Assembly (NCBI GenBank): GCA_965226785.1
Contig: CBDDEC010000001.1
Span: forward strand, 186,001 to 250,000
DNA length: 64,000 nucleotides
Direction: 5' to 3'
Source: CBDDEC01 sp965226785
Lineage (GTDB): Bacteria; Chloroflexota; Dehalococcoidia; UBA2979
Below, piece by piece: positions 34,969 through 44,198 of this stretch. How positions within the stretch are numbered: position 1 is the stretch's first letter; each line of letters begins with the position of its first letter. A program made the position numbers and the translations under genes. A model generated the notes under the pieces. It saw only the letters and a program-made list of their open reading frames with translations, made no database searches and was not told where the DNA came from.

Positions 34969-35489
34969 ATCGTGAGCCCCCCAAGCCCGACCAATCCTCG
35001 TGCGTGCTCGATTTCACCGACGTGGCGGAAGCCGTGGGTGAGGCACATGCCCCACAGGCCCTGCCACAGCGACATCTCGCCGACGGGCTTGATTGTGACG
35101 CGGGTCGAGGCCAGCGAGGCTTCGTCGAAGCCTGCGAGGTAGCGCGTCGTGGCATCCCAGACGCCCGACTGGTACTCGCGCCAGGCGTCGACATCGTCGA
35201 TGCGGACGGCATTCGCCTCGTCCTCGGTCATGCCCGTGCCCTGGGCGGTGCGGTGGAGGCCGAAGCGCTCGTCGTAGCCGCTGTTGAGCCAGACGGTGGG
35301 CTCGTGCTGGATCACGAAGTTGACGATGTTGTCTTCCGTGCGGACGTAGTGCCAGAGGGAAAAGAAGGCGCTGATGCCGCCGCTTTCGGAGCGGTAGTTG
35401 AGCTGGTCGGCCGTCATGTCCTCGATGGCCTTGTCGAGCATGCGATGCACTTCGCCCAGGCCGCGCTGCAGGATTTCGAGGTCGCTCAC
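34965..35489 (-). CDS. DinB-like four-helix protein
   Basis: 174 residues from GTG 35489, with AAGGGA 6 nt upstream; the longer open frame is antisense noise over the next gene. The DinB_2-type bundle shows GLGEVHRMLDKAIEDMTADQL, FSLWHYVRTEDNIVNFVI and CLTHGFRHVGEIEHARGL. Three His residues (in LWHYV and THGFRHVGEI) form the usual metal site. DinB/YfiT relatives include thiol transferases and maleylpyruvate isomerase, but most are uncharacterised. Confidence 0.8.
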   Translation of the reverse strand: MSDLEILQRGLGEVHRMLDKAIEDMTADQLNYRSESGGISAFFSLWHYVRTEDNIVNFVIQHEPTVWLNSGYDERFGLHRTAQGTGMTEDEANAVRIDDVDAWREYQSGVWDATTRYLAGFDEASLASTRVTIKPVGEMSLWQGLWGMCLTHGFRHVGEIEHARGLVGLGGLTI

Positions 35490-35558
35490 CGCTGTTCCCT
35501 TCGCTCGATCCGTCGAGGGCGGATCCGGCGGACACCCTAGCAGCGCTAGCATGGGCGC

Positions 35559-36024
35559 GTGAGCGACGGTCACCGCTTCCGCGGGGAGATCTACCGAGTT
35601 GGCATGAACTACTGCGTCGACGTGCCCACCGAGCTTGGCGCGGCCCTGGACGCTGGTACTGCGCGCTACATCAACGTTGCGGGCGAGGTCGCCGGTCGGG
35701 CGTTCCGCTCGCGCCTGACGCCACGCGGTGGCGGCGCGTTCCGCCTGTTCCTCAACAGCGACGTACGTGCCGCCGCCGGCGCGAGCCTCGGCGATTCGGT
35801 CGACGTGACGCTGTGGCTCGACGAAGCGCCACGCGAAGCCACGCTGCCGGACGACGTCGCCGCAGCTCTGGAGGCCGTCGAGGGCGTGCGCGAGGCCTTC
35901 GAGGCGATGACGGAGGCGCAACGCACGGGGGCTCGTGTTCCTCGATCGTGCGCGCACCGCCGCGACGCGCGAGCAATACGTCGCGAGGATCGTCGAGAAC
36001 GTGCAGGAGCGGATGGGCGACTAA
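35559..36024 (+). CDS. DUF1905/YdeI-like protein (one frameshift)
   Basis: GTG 35559 opens HRFRGEIYRVGMNYCVDVPTELGAAL, then NVAGEVAGRAFRSRLTPRGGGAFRLFLN and GASLGDSVDVTLWLDEAP, a DUF1905 barrel. The YdeI-type tail begins ALEAVEGVREAFEAMTEAQRTG. After G35927-35931 the frame turns to noise, while the +1 frame continues GLVFLDRARTAATREQYVARI and VENVQERMGD to a stop at 36024, the expected end. One extra G in the G5 run explains this; the restored protein is 154 residues. YdeI relatives in enterobacteria are linked to cationic peptide resistance; here the role is unknown. Confidence 0.75.
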
Positions 36025-36083
36025 CGACGGGGACCAGATCGCTGGCTATAGTGTCGCCTCGACGGAACGATAGGAGATTTCGG

Positions 36084-36491
36084 ATGGGCGTTGAGCTGAC
36101 GAAACAGGCGATCGATCTTGGGATTGTGACGCGCGACGGCGAGGCGGCGCTGAAGTTCTACCGGGACACGCTGGGGTTCCGACACGAAGGCGACATGCCC
36201 CTGGGCGGGGGTGGGACGATGCACCGGCTGTGGTGCGGTGACAGTCTGATCAAGGTCCTGGTGCACGAGGACCCACCCCAAGCATCTCCGGCCCCGGGCG
36301 GCATCACGGGCGCGACGGGCTATCGCTACTGGACGATCTCCGTGAGCAACATCAGCGAGCTGGTCGGCGAGTGTGAGGCGGGCGGATACAACGTCGTGGT
36401 CCCGGTGCGCGAGTTCCGTCCCGGCGTCAGCATCGCCATCGTCGAGGATCCAGACGGCAACTGGGTCGAATTCCTCTCTACTGAGGCCTGA
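36084..36491 (+). CDS. VOC-superfamily protein
   Basis: 135 residues from ATG 36084 with AGGAG 8 nt upstream; the open frame from 35559 reads through only because of the frameshift in the previous gene. IDLGIVTRDGEAALKFYRDTLGFRHEGD is the first VOC module; YRYWTISVSNISELVGECEAGG and SIAIVEDPDGNWVEFLSTEA the second. Likely ligands are His in TMHRLW and Glu in WVEFL. A TATAGT -10-like hexamer at about 36047 suggests its own promoter. Substrate unknown. Confidence 0.82.
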   Translation: MGVELTKQAIDLGIVTRDGEAALKFYRDTLGFRHEGDMPLGGGGTMHRLWCGDSLIKVLVHEDPPQASPAPGGITGATGYRYWTISVSNISELVGECEAGGYNVVVPVREFRPGVSIAIVEDPDGNWVEFLSTEA

Positions 36492-36572
36492 GCCCTCGTA
36501 GAGGCTCGATGTGCCGCCCTTCTTGAGCGGATATCGATTGCGAGGCTTGGCGCGACGTGTGATGCTGACGCC

Positions 36573-37205
36573 ATGACGATCTCGCAGGATCCGCTGCTGA
36601 CAAAGGCGGCGCAGTCCGACCGGACGCGCGCGTCACTGATCGCAGTCGCCCGCACGATGTTCGCCGAGCGGGGCTACGGGCCGACGCCGACCGAGGACAT
36701 CGTGGCCGCTGCCGGGGTCACTCGCGGCGCGCTCTACCACCACTTCCGCGACAAGCTCGACCTGTTCGAGGCGGTCTACACTGAGCTCCAGGACGAGATG
36801 CGTGAACGCATCAGCAACGCGTACGGCACCACGCTGCAGGCGACCGATGACCGCTGGGAGGCCCTGCGCGCCGGGTTCCACGAGTACCTGGACCATTCGA
36901 TGGACGGCGAGGTGCAGCGCATCGTGCTGCTGGACGCGCCCGCTGTGCTCGGCTGGGAGCGCTGGCGCGAGATCGACATCAGCCTCGACCTGCTTCAGAC
37001 GGGCCTCGGCGTCTCCCGCGACGAGGGGGTGCTGGACGAGCGCTTGCCCGTGGATGAGACGGCGCACCTGATGCTGGGCGTCGTCAGCGAGGCCTCGCAC
37101 CTGATTGCACAGAGTCGCGATCTGGAGCGCGCCCGCGCCTCGGTGGGTGCACTGGTCGACCACTTCCTCGACGCCTTGCGCGCCTCGAACGGCGCGAACG
37201 CCTAA
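36573..37205 (+). CDS. TetR/AcrR-family transcriptional regulator
   Basis: 210 residues. DNA-binding domain at residues 17-63: TRASLIAVARTMFAERGYG, then TEDIVAAAGVTRGALYHHFRDKLDLFEAVY. The C-terminal helical ligand domain contains VLLDAPAVLGWERWREID, common in TetR regulators of small-molecule catabolism or efflux. It stands 640 bp before the end of the first P450 gene. A near-palindromic motif upstream of both P450 genes (39200-39216, 44105-44121) is a candidate operator, but the link to this regulator is inference. Confidence 0.9.
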   Translation: MTISQDPLLTKAAQSDRTRASLIAVARTMFAERGYGPTPTEDIVAAAGVTRGALYHHFRDKLDLFEAVYTELQDEMRERISNAYGTTLQATDDRWEALRAGFHEYLDHSMDGEVQRIVLLDAPAVLGWERWREIDISLDLLQTGLGVSRDEGVLDERLPVDETAHLMLGVVSEASHLIAQSRDLERARASVGALVDHFLDALRASNGANA

Positions 37206-37291
37206 GAGGCCGCGGACCAGCCCTCCGGTACTCCTCGCACGACCCGAGTGTCTGTAATACGCGCTAGCATAGCGGAGCGCTGGGGGTTGCT

Positions 37292-37843
37292 ATGAAACGC
37301 GTCATCATCCGCTCGTTCCTCGTTTTCGTCGCGCTCGCGATCATCGGGCAGATTGTGGGCCTCATCCTCAGCCGCTACCTGGGCCACGACGCTGATCCGG
37401 AGTCCGACGACTTCGACATCGTCAACATCATGGGTGGATCCGAGCTGCAGAGCCGCGCCGGCGCGCTCCGCGCCGGTAGCGCGGTGACCGTGATGGGCGG
37501 CACCGAGATCGACCTGCGTCGCGCCGAGCTCGCTCCCGGCGGCGCCAGCCTCCAGGTCTCGAGCTACTGCAGCGGTACGCAGATCCTCGTGTTGCCAGAG
37601 TGGCGCGTCGATGTGATCGGAATCCCGCAGGCCGGTGAGAACGCCGTGGATGTGACCGACGCCGACGATCTACCGTTCGACGCGCCCCGGCTGTTGATCG
37701 AGGCGCGCACGGTCGCTAGCGGCCTCGATGTTCTCGCGAAGGCGTTGACCGACGAGGACGAAGCCGACGCCGCCGAGGACGAGGCAACCGAAGCGTCGCC
37801 CGAGGATGCGCCCGCGCCGGAGGCGGTCGAGAGCTTCGACTAA
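37292..37843 (+). CDS. LiaF-like membrane protein with acidic tail
   Basis: 183 residues. N-terminal span (SFLVFVALAIIGQIVGLILS), then a short beta-helix-like domain with IVNIMGGSELQSRAGALRAG, TVMGGTEIDLRRAELAPGG and TQILVLPEWRVDV. The MGG-x-E repeats are those of LiaF-type/cell-wall stress domains. The last 35 residues are Glu/Asp/Ala-rich. LiaF relatives restrain envelope-stress kinases, but no LiaRS pair is adjacent. A TAGCAT hexamer just upstream may be a -10 element. Confidence 0.7.
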   Translation: MKRVIIRSFLVFVALAIIGQIVGLILSRYLGHDADPESDDFDIVNIMGGSELQSRAGALRAGSAVTVMGGTEIDLRRAELAPGGASLQVSSYCSGTQILVLPEWRVDVIGIPQAGENAVDVTDADDLPFDAPRLLIEARTVASGLDVLAKALTDEDEADAAEDEATEASPEDAPAPEAVESFD

Positions 37844-37846
37844 CTC

Positions 37847-39109
37847 CTAGCGGTAGGCCACGTTCACGACGTAGCTCTTGGGGCCGCGGAAGAACGGCGT
37901 GTCCCACCACTCCACGTCCTCGCCCGAAGGCTCGATCGACTTGAAGCGGTCGAGGACTGCGCGCAGTGAATTCGACGCCTCGATGCGGGCGAGGTTGGCG
38001 CCCAGGCAGTGGTGCACGCCGTAGCCGAACGCCAGGTGGTCGCGGGTGCCCTCCTCGACATCGAAGCGATCGACCTCGAAGTCGGCGGGGCACTCGAACT
38101 TCTCGGGGTCGCGGTTCGCGGCCGCGTAGAGCACGAGCAGCGCGTCACCCTCTTTGACCTGCGTGCCGGCGACCTCGACGTCCTGGTTGGCGCGGCGGTA
38201 GAACCCCTGGATCGGCGCCTCCCAGCGCAGGGCCTCCTCGATCATCGAGTCCATCAACTCCGGGTGCTCGCGCATCTTCTGCTGCTGCTCCGGGTGTTCG
38301 GTGAGCCCCCGCACGGCGTGGTTGATGAGGTTGGTCGTGGTCTCGTTGCCGGCGACCAGCAGCAGCACGAGGAAGGCGATCAACTCGCCCTGGTCCAGCT
38401 GCTCGCCGTCGATCTCGGCGTGCACCAGGCGCGACAGCAGATCATCGCGCGGGTGCTCCCGCACCTCCTCGACCTGCTGGAAGAAGTAGAAGAAGAGGCT
38501 CTCCTCATCGGGGCCTTCCGCCTCCTGCTCGGCCATCGCCTCCTCAGCTGCCTCGGTCGCGGCCTTCGCCGTCTCGTAACCGTGTTCGGGGACCCGCCCG
38601 ATGCCCTGGACGATGTCGTTGGACCAGGTCTTGAACTGCTCGAAGAGCTCAGGCGGGACGCCGATGATCTCCGCGATCATCTTCACCGGCAGCGGGTACG
38701 CGAGGTCCGAAACCACGTCGAACTTGCCGTCGCCGCGTGCAACGACCGCGTCCATCAGCTCGTCGATGTACTCACGGATGCGGGGCTCCCACGCTTCGTC
38801 GATGGTCCGCGGCGTGAACGCCTTCGCCACCAGGCCGCGCAGGCGGCGATGGTCCGGCTCGTCGCGGTTGATCATCGAGGGGAACTCGGGGTGCTCGACC
38901 AGCGGCCCGCCGAAGACCGAGTTGCCACTGGAGAACGTGCGGTGGTCGGCCAGGATGTCCTTCGAGACCTCGTAGCTCGTGACGAGCCACGCTCCCACCT
39001 CCGGGCTCCAGGTCAACGGGGCCTGTTCACGCCACTCCTCGTACTTCGGGTAGGGATCGCGCTTCATGTCGGGCGTGAACGGGTGCGTTGGCTGAGCCTC
39101 GGTCGTCAT
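37847..39109 (-). CDS. cytochrome P450
   Basis: 420 residues, bacterial soluble class. I-helix LLVAGNETTTNLINHAV with the acid-Thr pair, ExxR in EALRWEAPI region and the heme loop AFGYGVHHCLGANLARIE with the axial Cys. Relatives hydroxylate small hydrophobic molecules using ferredoxin and reductase. Its promoter region is shared with the divergent kinase gene and holds a dyad motif (39200-39216) also found before the second P450. Substrate unknown. Confidence 0.93.
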   Translation of the reverse strand: MTTEAQPTHPFTPDMKRDPYPKYEEWREQAPLTWSPEVGAWLVTSYEVSKDILADHRTFSSGNSVFGGPLVEHPEFPSMINRDEPDHRRLRGLVAKAFTPRTIDEAWEPRIREYIDELMDAVVARGDGKFDVVSDLAYPLPVKMIAEIIGVPPELFEQFKTWSNDIVQGIGRVPEHGYETAKAATEAAEEAMAEQEAEGPDEESLFFYFFQQVEEVREHPRDDLLSRLVHAEIDGEQLDQGELIAFLVLLLVAGNETTTNLINHAVRGLTEHPEQQQKMREHPELMDSMIEEALRWEAPIQGFYRRANQDVEVAGTQVKEGDALLVLYAAANRDPEKFECPADFEVDRFDVEEGTRDHLAFGYGVHHCLGANLARIEASNSLRAVLDRFKSIEPSGEDVEWWDTPFFRGPKSYVVNVAYR

Positions 39110-39199
39110 CGCTGAGCTCCGGGTCTCCCGCGTTGATCACCCCTCGTCGGGAGGAGCCGCGGGTGGTGATGGTGGTCGTGTGTGCGCACCTCGAAAGAT

Positions 39200-39216
39200 G
39201 CGTACAGATTGTATGT
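39200..39216. promoter_or_regulatory. dyad motif upstream of the first P450 (candidate operator)
   Basis: GCGTACAGATTGTATGT contains TACA-N3-TGTA. A 16-of-17 match, GCGTACAGCTTGTATGT, lies upstream of the other P450 (44105-44121), while flanks differ. On the P450 strand it also contains TACAAT, a good -10 hexamer. It sits 91 bp before the P450 start and about 100 bp before the divergent kinase start, so it could regulate both. Confidence 0.5.
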
Positions 39217-39319
39217 CAGTCGTCGTGCGAGTGCTGAGTGTCGAGTGCCGGACAGGACGCGGCGTGTCGAATAAGATGCCGCGCGTGAGTGGGTCGGGTC
39301 CGCATCCCACGGAGCGCGC

Positions 39320-40462
39320 ATGCCCGGCAGAACCGCGATCCCGCAGACCGCGGCGGACATCACGCCGCAGTGGCTCACCGCCGCGCTGCGCGAGCGCGGG
39401 CACCTCGACGAACGTAACGAGGTGGCGTCGATCGCCACCACCGACGTGGGCGCGGGGCGGGGATTCGTTGGGCAGACGCTGCGCCTCGACCTGACGTACG
39501 AGCGGGAGGGCGCATCGGGACCGGCTTCGCTGATCGCCAAGATGCCGCTTGGCTACGAGATCCCGGCCGAGCAGCAGGAGATGCTCAGCTTCATCTGGCT
39601 GGCGGAGCTCAGCTTCTACGCTGAGTACGGCGAGTCGGCACCGGTCCGCGTGCCGCGTCCCTACTGGGTCGGCATCGACTGGGAGGACAAGCGGTTCTGC
39701 CTGCTCCTCGAGAACCTCGGACACCTCACATCGGTCGCGCAGATCGATGGCTGCACGCCGGAACAGGCCGACCTGGCCGTGCGCGCACTGGCGCTGATCC
39801 ACGCGCGTTGGTGGTCCTCGCCAGACCTCGAGGGTCGCGTCTGGATCCCGGGCGCCGAGCTGCGGGCGGTGACGGGACAGCTGTTGTTCGCCGGCGGTTG
39901 GCCATTCTTCGTCAAGCAGTTCCCTGACAAGATCTCGCCGCGGCTCAGGGCGGCCGGCGACCGCCTCGTCGACGAGTTCACGGCGTTCGCGATGGAGAGC
40001 GTCGGGCACGCACACACCATGGTGCATGGCGATTACCGCGTCGAGAATTTCTTCTTCGGCCCGAGCGGACCTGACGAGTTCGTCGTCTACGACTGGCAGC
40101 TCGCAGGTTTGGGTGCGCCGGCCACCGACCTCGCCTACTTCGTGAGCCAGAGCCTGACGACCGAGGTGCGCCGCGCTTGCGAGGCTGATCTGCTGGCGTC
40201 CTACCTCGACGCGCTGCACGAGGCCGGCGTCGCGGACTACACGAGCGATGACCTGGCTCGCGACTACGAGCGCGGCATGCTGTCAGCGCTGGTCATACCC
40301 GTGAACGGCTCGCGCATGCTGCAGGAGATCGATGTCGGTGGCGAGGCCGACCAGGAGATGATCGAGCAGCTGCGCGCCGCCGGCGCCGCCCTGATGGGCA
40401 TCCTCGTCGACCGCGTGCTCACCGCGATCGAGGACCACGAGGCGTACGCCGCGCTCGAGTAG
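39320..40462 (+). CDS. ecdysteroid-kinase-like (EcKinase/APH-fold) phosphotransferase
   Basis: 380 residues. Kinase-like fold: N-lobe with GAGRGFVGQTLRLDLTYE and SLIAKMPLG (candidate Lys), hinge CLLLENLGH, catalytic VHGDYRVENFFF (Brenner Asp) and VVYDWQLAGLGAPATDLAY (metal Asp). The N-terminal ITPQWLTAALRERGHL is typical of EcKinase-like proteins in Actinobacteria and related marine bacteria, where they often neighbour P450s. They phosphorylate hydroxyls of small lipids or sterol-like compounds; the substrate is unknown. Divergent from the P450. Confidence 0.85.
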   Translation: MPGRTAIPQTAADITPQWLTAALRERGHLDERNEVASIATTDVGAGRGFVGQTLRLDLTYEREGASGPASLIAKMPLGYEIPAEQQEMLSFIWLAELSFYAEYGESAPVRVPRPYWVGIDWEDKRFCLLLENLGHLTSVAQIDGCTPEQADLAVRALALIHARWWSSPDLEGRVWIPGAELRAVTGQLLFAGGWPFFVKQFPDKISPRLRAAGDRLVDEFTAFAMESVGHAHTMVHGDYRVENFFFGPSGPDEFVVYDWQLAGLGAPATDLAYFVSQSLTTEVRRACEADLLASYLDALHEAGVADYTSDDLARDYERGMLSALVIPVNGSRMLQEIDVGGEADQEMIEQLRAAGAALMGILVDRVLTAIEDHEAYAALE

Positions 40463-40512
40463 GGCGATCGATGACCTTCCGCTCGCCCCCCGGCTCCGGC
40501 ATCATGCGCGCT

Positions 40513-42501
40513 ATGCCTGAAACCTCGTACGCCGCACCGTTCGACTACGCCAGCGTCACTGCGGAGGACATCGCTCGCGAGTGCGATGCCGCCATCGAAC
40601 GCTGCGAAGGCATCCTCGAGGAGATTGCGGGCGTCGAGGACGGGCGCACCCTCGCCAACACGCTGCAGCCGCTCGACGAGCTGTCGGACGTGCTCTCGAC
40701 GGCGAGCGGGCGGTACGGGTTCCTGACCTACGTCTCCGCCGACGAGACGATCCGCGAGACCGCGCTCGAGTACGAGCAGAAACTCGATACCTACGCCGCG
40801 GGTGTTGGGTTCCGCGAAGACTTGTACAAGGCCCTGCGCGCTTACGCCGAGAGCGACGCGGCGCAGAACCTCGAGGGTGAGGCCGCGCGACTCCTCGAGT
40901 ACTCGCTGCGCGACTTCCGACGCAACGGCTTCGACCTGGGCGCCGACGAGCGGGCACAGGTGCAACGGCTCAAGGAACGCCTCGTCACGCTTGGGGTCGA
41001 GTTCCGGCGCAACATCGACGAGTACGAGGACGCACTCTGGGTGCGCCGTGAGCAGCTCGCGGGGCTGCCCGACTCATACGTCGAGCGTTTGCAGACAGAG
41101 GAGGTCGAGGACGGCCTGCGCTACCGCGTCTCGCTCGAGTACCCGGAGATGTTCCCGTTCATGGAGGCCGCCGAGGACAGCGCGCTGCGACACGAACTGT
41201 TCCGCAAGAACCACAACAAGGCCGCCGAGGTGAACCTGCCGCTGCTCGGCGAGGCGATCGCGGTCCGTGACGAGATCGCGGAGGTGCTGGGCTACGACTC
41301 CTGGGCCGCCTACGTGCTCGAGATCAAGATGGCGAAGACGCCGGACGCGGTGCACGACTTCCTCGTCGACCTGCAGGCGAAGGTGGACGTGAAGGCGGAG
41401 CGGGACATCGCCGAGCTCACCGCGTCCAAGCGCGAGGAGAGCGGCGACGCAGAGGCGCGCCTCGAGCTGTGGGACTGGCGCTACCAGATGCAGCGCGTCC
41501 TGCGCGAGCAGTACGACGTCGACCAGTTCGCGGTCGCGGAGTACTTCCCGCTTGACGCGACCCTCGACGGCCTCTTCGACGTCTACCAGCAGCTGGTCGG
41601 CGTGCGCTTCGTGCCGGTCGAGGACACTCAGGCGTGGCACGAGGACGTGCGCCTCTACGCGATCGAGGACGCCACGAGCGGCGAGCACATCGCGCACTTT
41701 TATATGGACCTGCACCCGCGGCCGGACAAGTACGGCCATGCCGCCGCGTTCAGCCTGCACATGGGACGGGAGCTCCCCGGCGGCGGGTTCCAGAGGCCCG
41801 TCTCCTCGATCGTCGCGAACTTCACGAAGCCGACGGCCGACTCGCCCTCGCTGCTGCGCCACTCCGAGGTGGAGACGCTGTTCCACGAGTTCGGCCACAT
41901 CCTGCACCAGACCATGACGCGCGCCCGCTTCGCCCGCTTCTCCGGCACGCACGTGGAGCGCGACTTCGTCGAGGCGCCGTCGCAGATGCTGGAGCACTGG
42001 GTGTGGGACGCGAAGGTCCTCGGCGGGTTTACGCGGCATGTCGAGACGGGCGACCCGCTGCCGCCCGATCTGCTCGAGCGCATGCTGGCCGCCAAGAACG
42101 TGGCCAGCGGGGTTCATTACCTGCGGCAGCTCTACTTCGCCCGCCTCGACCTCGCCTACCACCTCGCCGGGCGCGACAAGGACACCGATGCGATCGCCGA
42201 GGAACTGCACGGCGTCACGGGCTTTGCGTTCGAGCCAGACACGCACTTCCAGGCGGGGTTCGGGCACCTCTTTGGCTACGACGCGGGTTACTACGGCTAT
42301 CTCTGGTCGCAGGTCTTTGGCGACGACATGTTCACCCGCTTCGAGTCAGACCCGGAGGGCGCCGGCGCCGATTATCGCCGGCTGATCCTCGAGCGCGGGG
42401 GCAGTGTCGACGGCGCCGACATGCTGCGCGAATTCCTTGGCCGCGATCCGCAGCCGGAGGCATTCCTCAGCGGTCTCGGCCTCGAGGTGGGGTCGGGCTA
42501 G
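40513..42501 (+). CDS. M3-family oligopeptidase (thimet-oligopeptidase-like)
   Basis: About 662 residues from ATG 40513 (MPETSYAAPFDY); the frame opens at 40471 but those 14 residues look non-coding. Zinc site LFHEFGHILHQ near residue 457 with the third Glu further on (DFVEAPSQMLEHWVW). The N-terminal helical half contains VLEIKMAKTPDAVHDFLVDL and FYMDLHPRPDKYGHAAAFS. M3 peptidases cleave short peptides in the cytosol. No signal peptide. The stop TAG interlocks with the convergent DUF2277 stop in CTAG. Confidence 0.92.
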   Translation: MPETSYAAPFDYASVTAEDIARECDAAIERCEGILEEIAGVEDGRTLANTLQPLDELSDVLSTASGRYGFLTYVSADETIRETALEYEQKLDTYAAGVGFREDLYKALRAYAESDAAQNLEGEAARLLEYSLRDFRRNGFDLGADERAQVQRLKERLVTLGVEFRRNIDEYEDALWVRREQLAGLPDSYVERLQTEEVEDGLRYRVSLEYPEMFPFMEAAEDSALRHELFRKNHNKAAEVNLPLLGEAIAVRDEIAEVLGYDSWAAYVLEIKMAKTPDAVHDFLVDLQAKVDVKAERDIAELTASKREESGDAEARLELWDWRYQMQRVLREQYDVDQFAVAEYFPLDATLDGLFDVYQQLVGVRFVPVEDTQAWHEDVRLYAIEDATSGEHIAHFYMDLHPRPDKYGHAAAFSLHMGRELPGGGFQRPVSSIVANFTKPTADSPSLLRHSEVETLFHEFGHILHQTMTRARFARFSGTHVERDFVEAPSQMLEHWVWDAKVLGGFTRHVETGDPLPPDLLERMLAAKNVASGVHYLRQLYFARLDLAYHLAGRDKDTDAIAEELHGVTGFAFEPDTHFQAGFGHLFGYDAGYYGYLWSQVFGDDMFTRFESDPEGAGADYRRLILERGGSVDGADMLREFLGRDPQPEAFLSGLGLEVGSG

Positions 42502-42719
42502 CTCCGCGCGCCGACTCGCAGCGAGTCCAGGAGCTTGCGGGACGCTTCGCCAATGTCGCCGACGGCGGACTCGAAGACGTCCTCGTTCGCGGCGGACGGC
42601 CTCTGGAAGCCACTGATCTTGCGCACGAACTGGCGTGCGGCCTCCTCGATCTCCTCGTCGGTGGCGCGCCACTCGTCTTCGGTCAGCTTCGGGCGCAGCA
42701 GTTTGATCGATCGACACAT
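42498..42719 (-). CDS. DUF2277 family protein
   Basis: 73 residues from ATG 42719 with AAGGA 9 nt upstream; the longer open frame is noise. MCRSIKLLRPKL at the start, then EEIEEAARQFVRKISGFQRPS and NEDVFESAVGDI, match the DUF2277 pattern closely. The family is small, cytosolic and of unknown function. It lies downstream of the second P450 on the same strand, 40 bp past its stop, so the two may share a transcript. Confidence 0.85.
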   Translation of the reverse strand: MCRSIKLLRPKLTEDEWRATDEEIEEAARQFVRKISGFQRPSAANEDVFESAVGDIGEASRKLLDSLRVGARS

Positions 42720-42759
42720 CGTTCGGTGTCCTTCTACCGGCGTGGCCGGATCGCTGCCG

Positions 42760-44076
42760 CTACGCGGGCGCAGTGGCGGCGACGCGATCCTCGGCGGTCG
42801 TGGCGTCCGAGGTGACGTTGACGCGCAGCGACTTGAGGCCGCGCAGCACGACGTGGTCACGGAACTCGGGCTCCTCGGCGAGCGAGATCTCGGGATAGCG
42901 ATCGAGCAGCCGCTGGAACGTGATCTGCCCCTCCGCACGCGCCAGCGGCGCGCCCAGGCAGTGGTGGAGGCCCCGCGAGAAGCTGAGGTGGAAGTTCTGC
43001 TCCCGCGTCAGGTCCAGCTCGTTCGGGTTGGGGAACGCCTCCGGATCACGGTTGGCGGCGCCGAGCAGCAGGATCACCTGTTCACCGCTCTTGATCGTCT
43101 CGCCGCGCCACTCGATGTCCTCGAGGGCGGTCCGGCCGTCCAGCTGGACTGGACTGTCGTAGCGGATCAGCTCCTCGACGGCGTTCTCCATGCCAGCGCC
43201 GCTGTCGCGCAGCCGTGCCAGCTCGCGCGGGTGGCGGAGCAGCGTCAGTAGCCCGTTACCGATCAGGTTGGTCGTCGTCTCGTGGCCGGCCACGAGCAGC
43301 AGCTCGAGCGTGACGATCAGCTCCTCGTGCGTGAGCTTCTCGCCCTCATCCTCGGCGATGATGAGCTGCGAGATCATGTCTTCGCGAGGATCGGCGCGGC
43401 GTTCGTTGATCAGGTCTTCGAAGAACTGATGCAGCTTCTTGTTCGAGGCTTCGGCCAGCTTCATCTCCTCCGGGCTGATCGTCGGTTCGAGGGTGCGAGC
43501 GACGTCGGCGGACCAGGCCTTGAACTGCTCGCGATCCTCGATCGGCACGCCGAGGAGTTCCGCGATCACGGTCGCGGGGAGCGGCCACGCGACCGCTTCG
43601 ATGACATCGATTGGCTGCCCGTTGGCCTTTGCCTCGGCGTCGTCGAGGAGTTCGTCGACAATGCTCTCGATGCGGGGCTTCAGCTCTTCGATGGCGCGGG
43701 GCGTGAACGCCTTGGAGACGAGTGCGCGCAACCGCGTGTGGTCCGGCGGGTCGAGCCCGAGCATGCTCGGCGTGTCGCTGAGCTCCTCGATCGCCTGCCG
43801 CTCATTGCCCTTGCGCGAGTCGTTCGAGAAGCGCTTGTGGTCGCGCAGGATCGCGTCGACATCGGAGTGGTGGCTGATCACCCAGCCCTTCAGCAGCTCG
43901 CTGCGATGCATCGGCGCCTGTGTGCGCAGCTCCTCGTAGATCGGGTATGGGTCCTGGTGATAGTCCGGGTCGATCGGGTTCCAGACGACCCCGTCGCGCC
44001 TCCGCTCTTTGAAGAGCATCCACCGCACAACCAGCGGTTGCAGCATCCGAATCAGAAAGCGGCGCACGATTCTCAT
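42760..44076 (-). CDS. cytochrome P450 (second)
   Basis: 438 residues. I-helix LLLVAGHETTTNLIGNGLL, ExxR region, and heme loop LSFSRGLHHCLGAPLARAEG with the axial Cys; the motif begins FSRG instead of FGxG. Compared with the first P450 it is of the same class but clearly diverged. The N-terminal 25 residues (IRRFLIRMLQPLVVRWMLF-like) are basic and hydrophobic and might associate with the membrane. Its promoter carries the same dyad motif as the first P450. Confidence 0.93.
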   Translation of the reverse strand: MRIVRRFLIRMLQPLVVRWMLFKERRRDGVVWNPIDPDYHQDPYPIYEELRTQAPMHRSELLKGWVISHHSDVDAILRDHKRFSNDSRKGNERQAIEELSDTPSMLGLDPPDHTRLRALVSKAFTPRAIEELKPRIESIVDELLDDAEAKANGQPIDVIEAVAWPLPATVIAELLGVPIEDREQFKAWSADVARTLEPTISPEEMKLAEASNKKLHQFFEDLINERRADPREDMISQLIIAEDEGEKLTHEELIVTLELLLVAGHETTTNLIGNGLLTLLRHPRELARLRDSGAGMENAVEELIRYDSPVQLDGRTALEDIEWRGETIKSGEQVILLLGAANRDPEAFPNPNELDLTREQNFHLSFSRGLHHCLGAPLARAEGQITFQRLLDRYPEISLAEEPEFRDHVVLRGLKSLRVNVTSDATTAEDRVAATAPA

Positions 44077-44104
44077 TCGATTCGACCCCCCGCTGCACGC
44101 CGTC

Positions 44105-44121
44105 GCGTACAGCTTGTATGT
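44105..44121. promoter_or_regulatory. dyad motif upstream of the second P450 (candidate operator)
   Basis: GCGTACAGCTTGTATGT, with TACA-N3-TGTA, 28 bp upstream of the P450 start and 78 bp before the divergent LLM gene. It matches 39200-39216 at 16 of 17 positions. Confidence 0.5.
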
Positions 44122-44198
44122 CTCGCGCTATCGCAGGGAGTGTAGCGCTAGACTCGCCGCCAGTGCGCCCTCGGCGCACCGCAGGGGAAGGCGATGCG

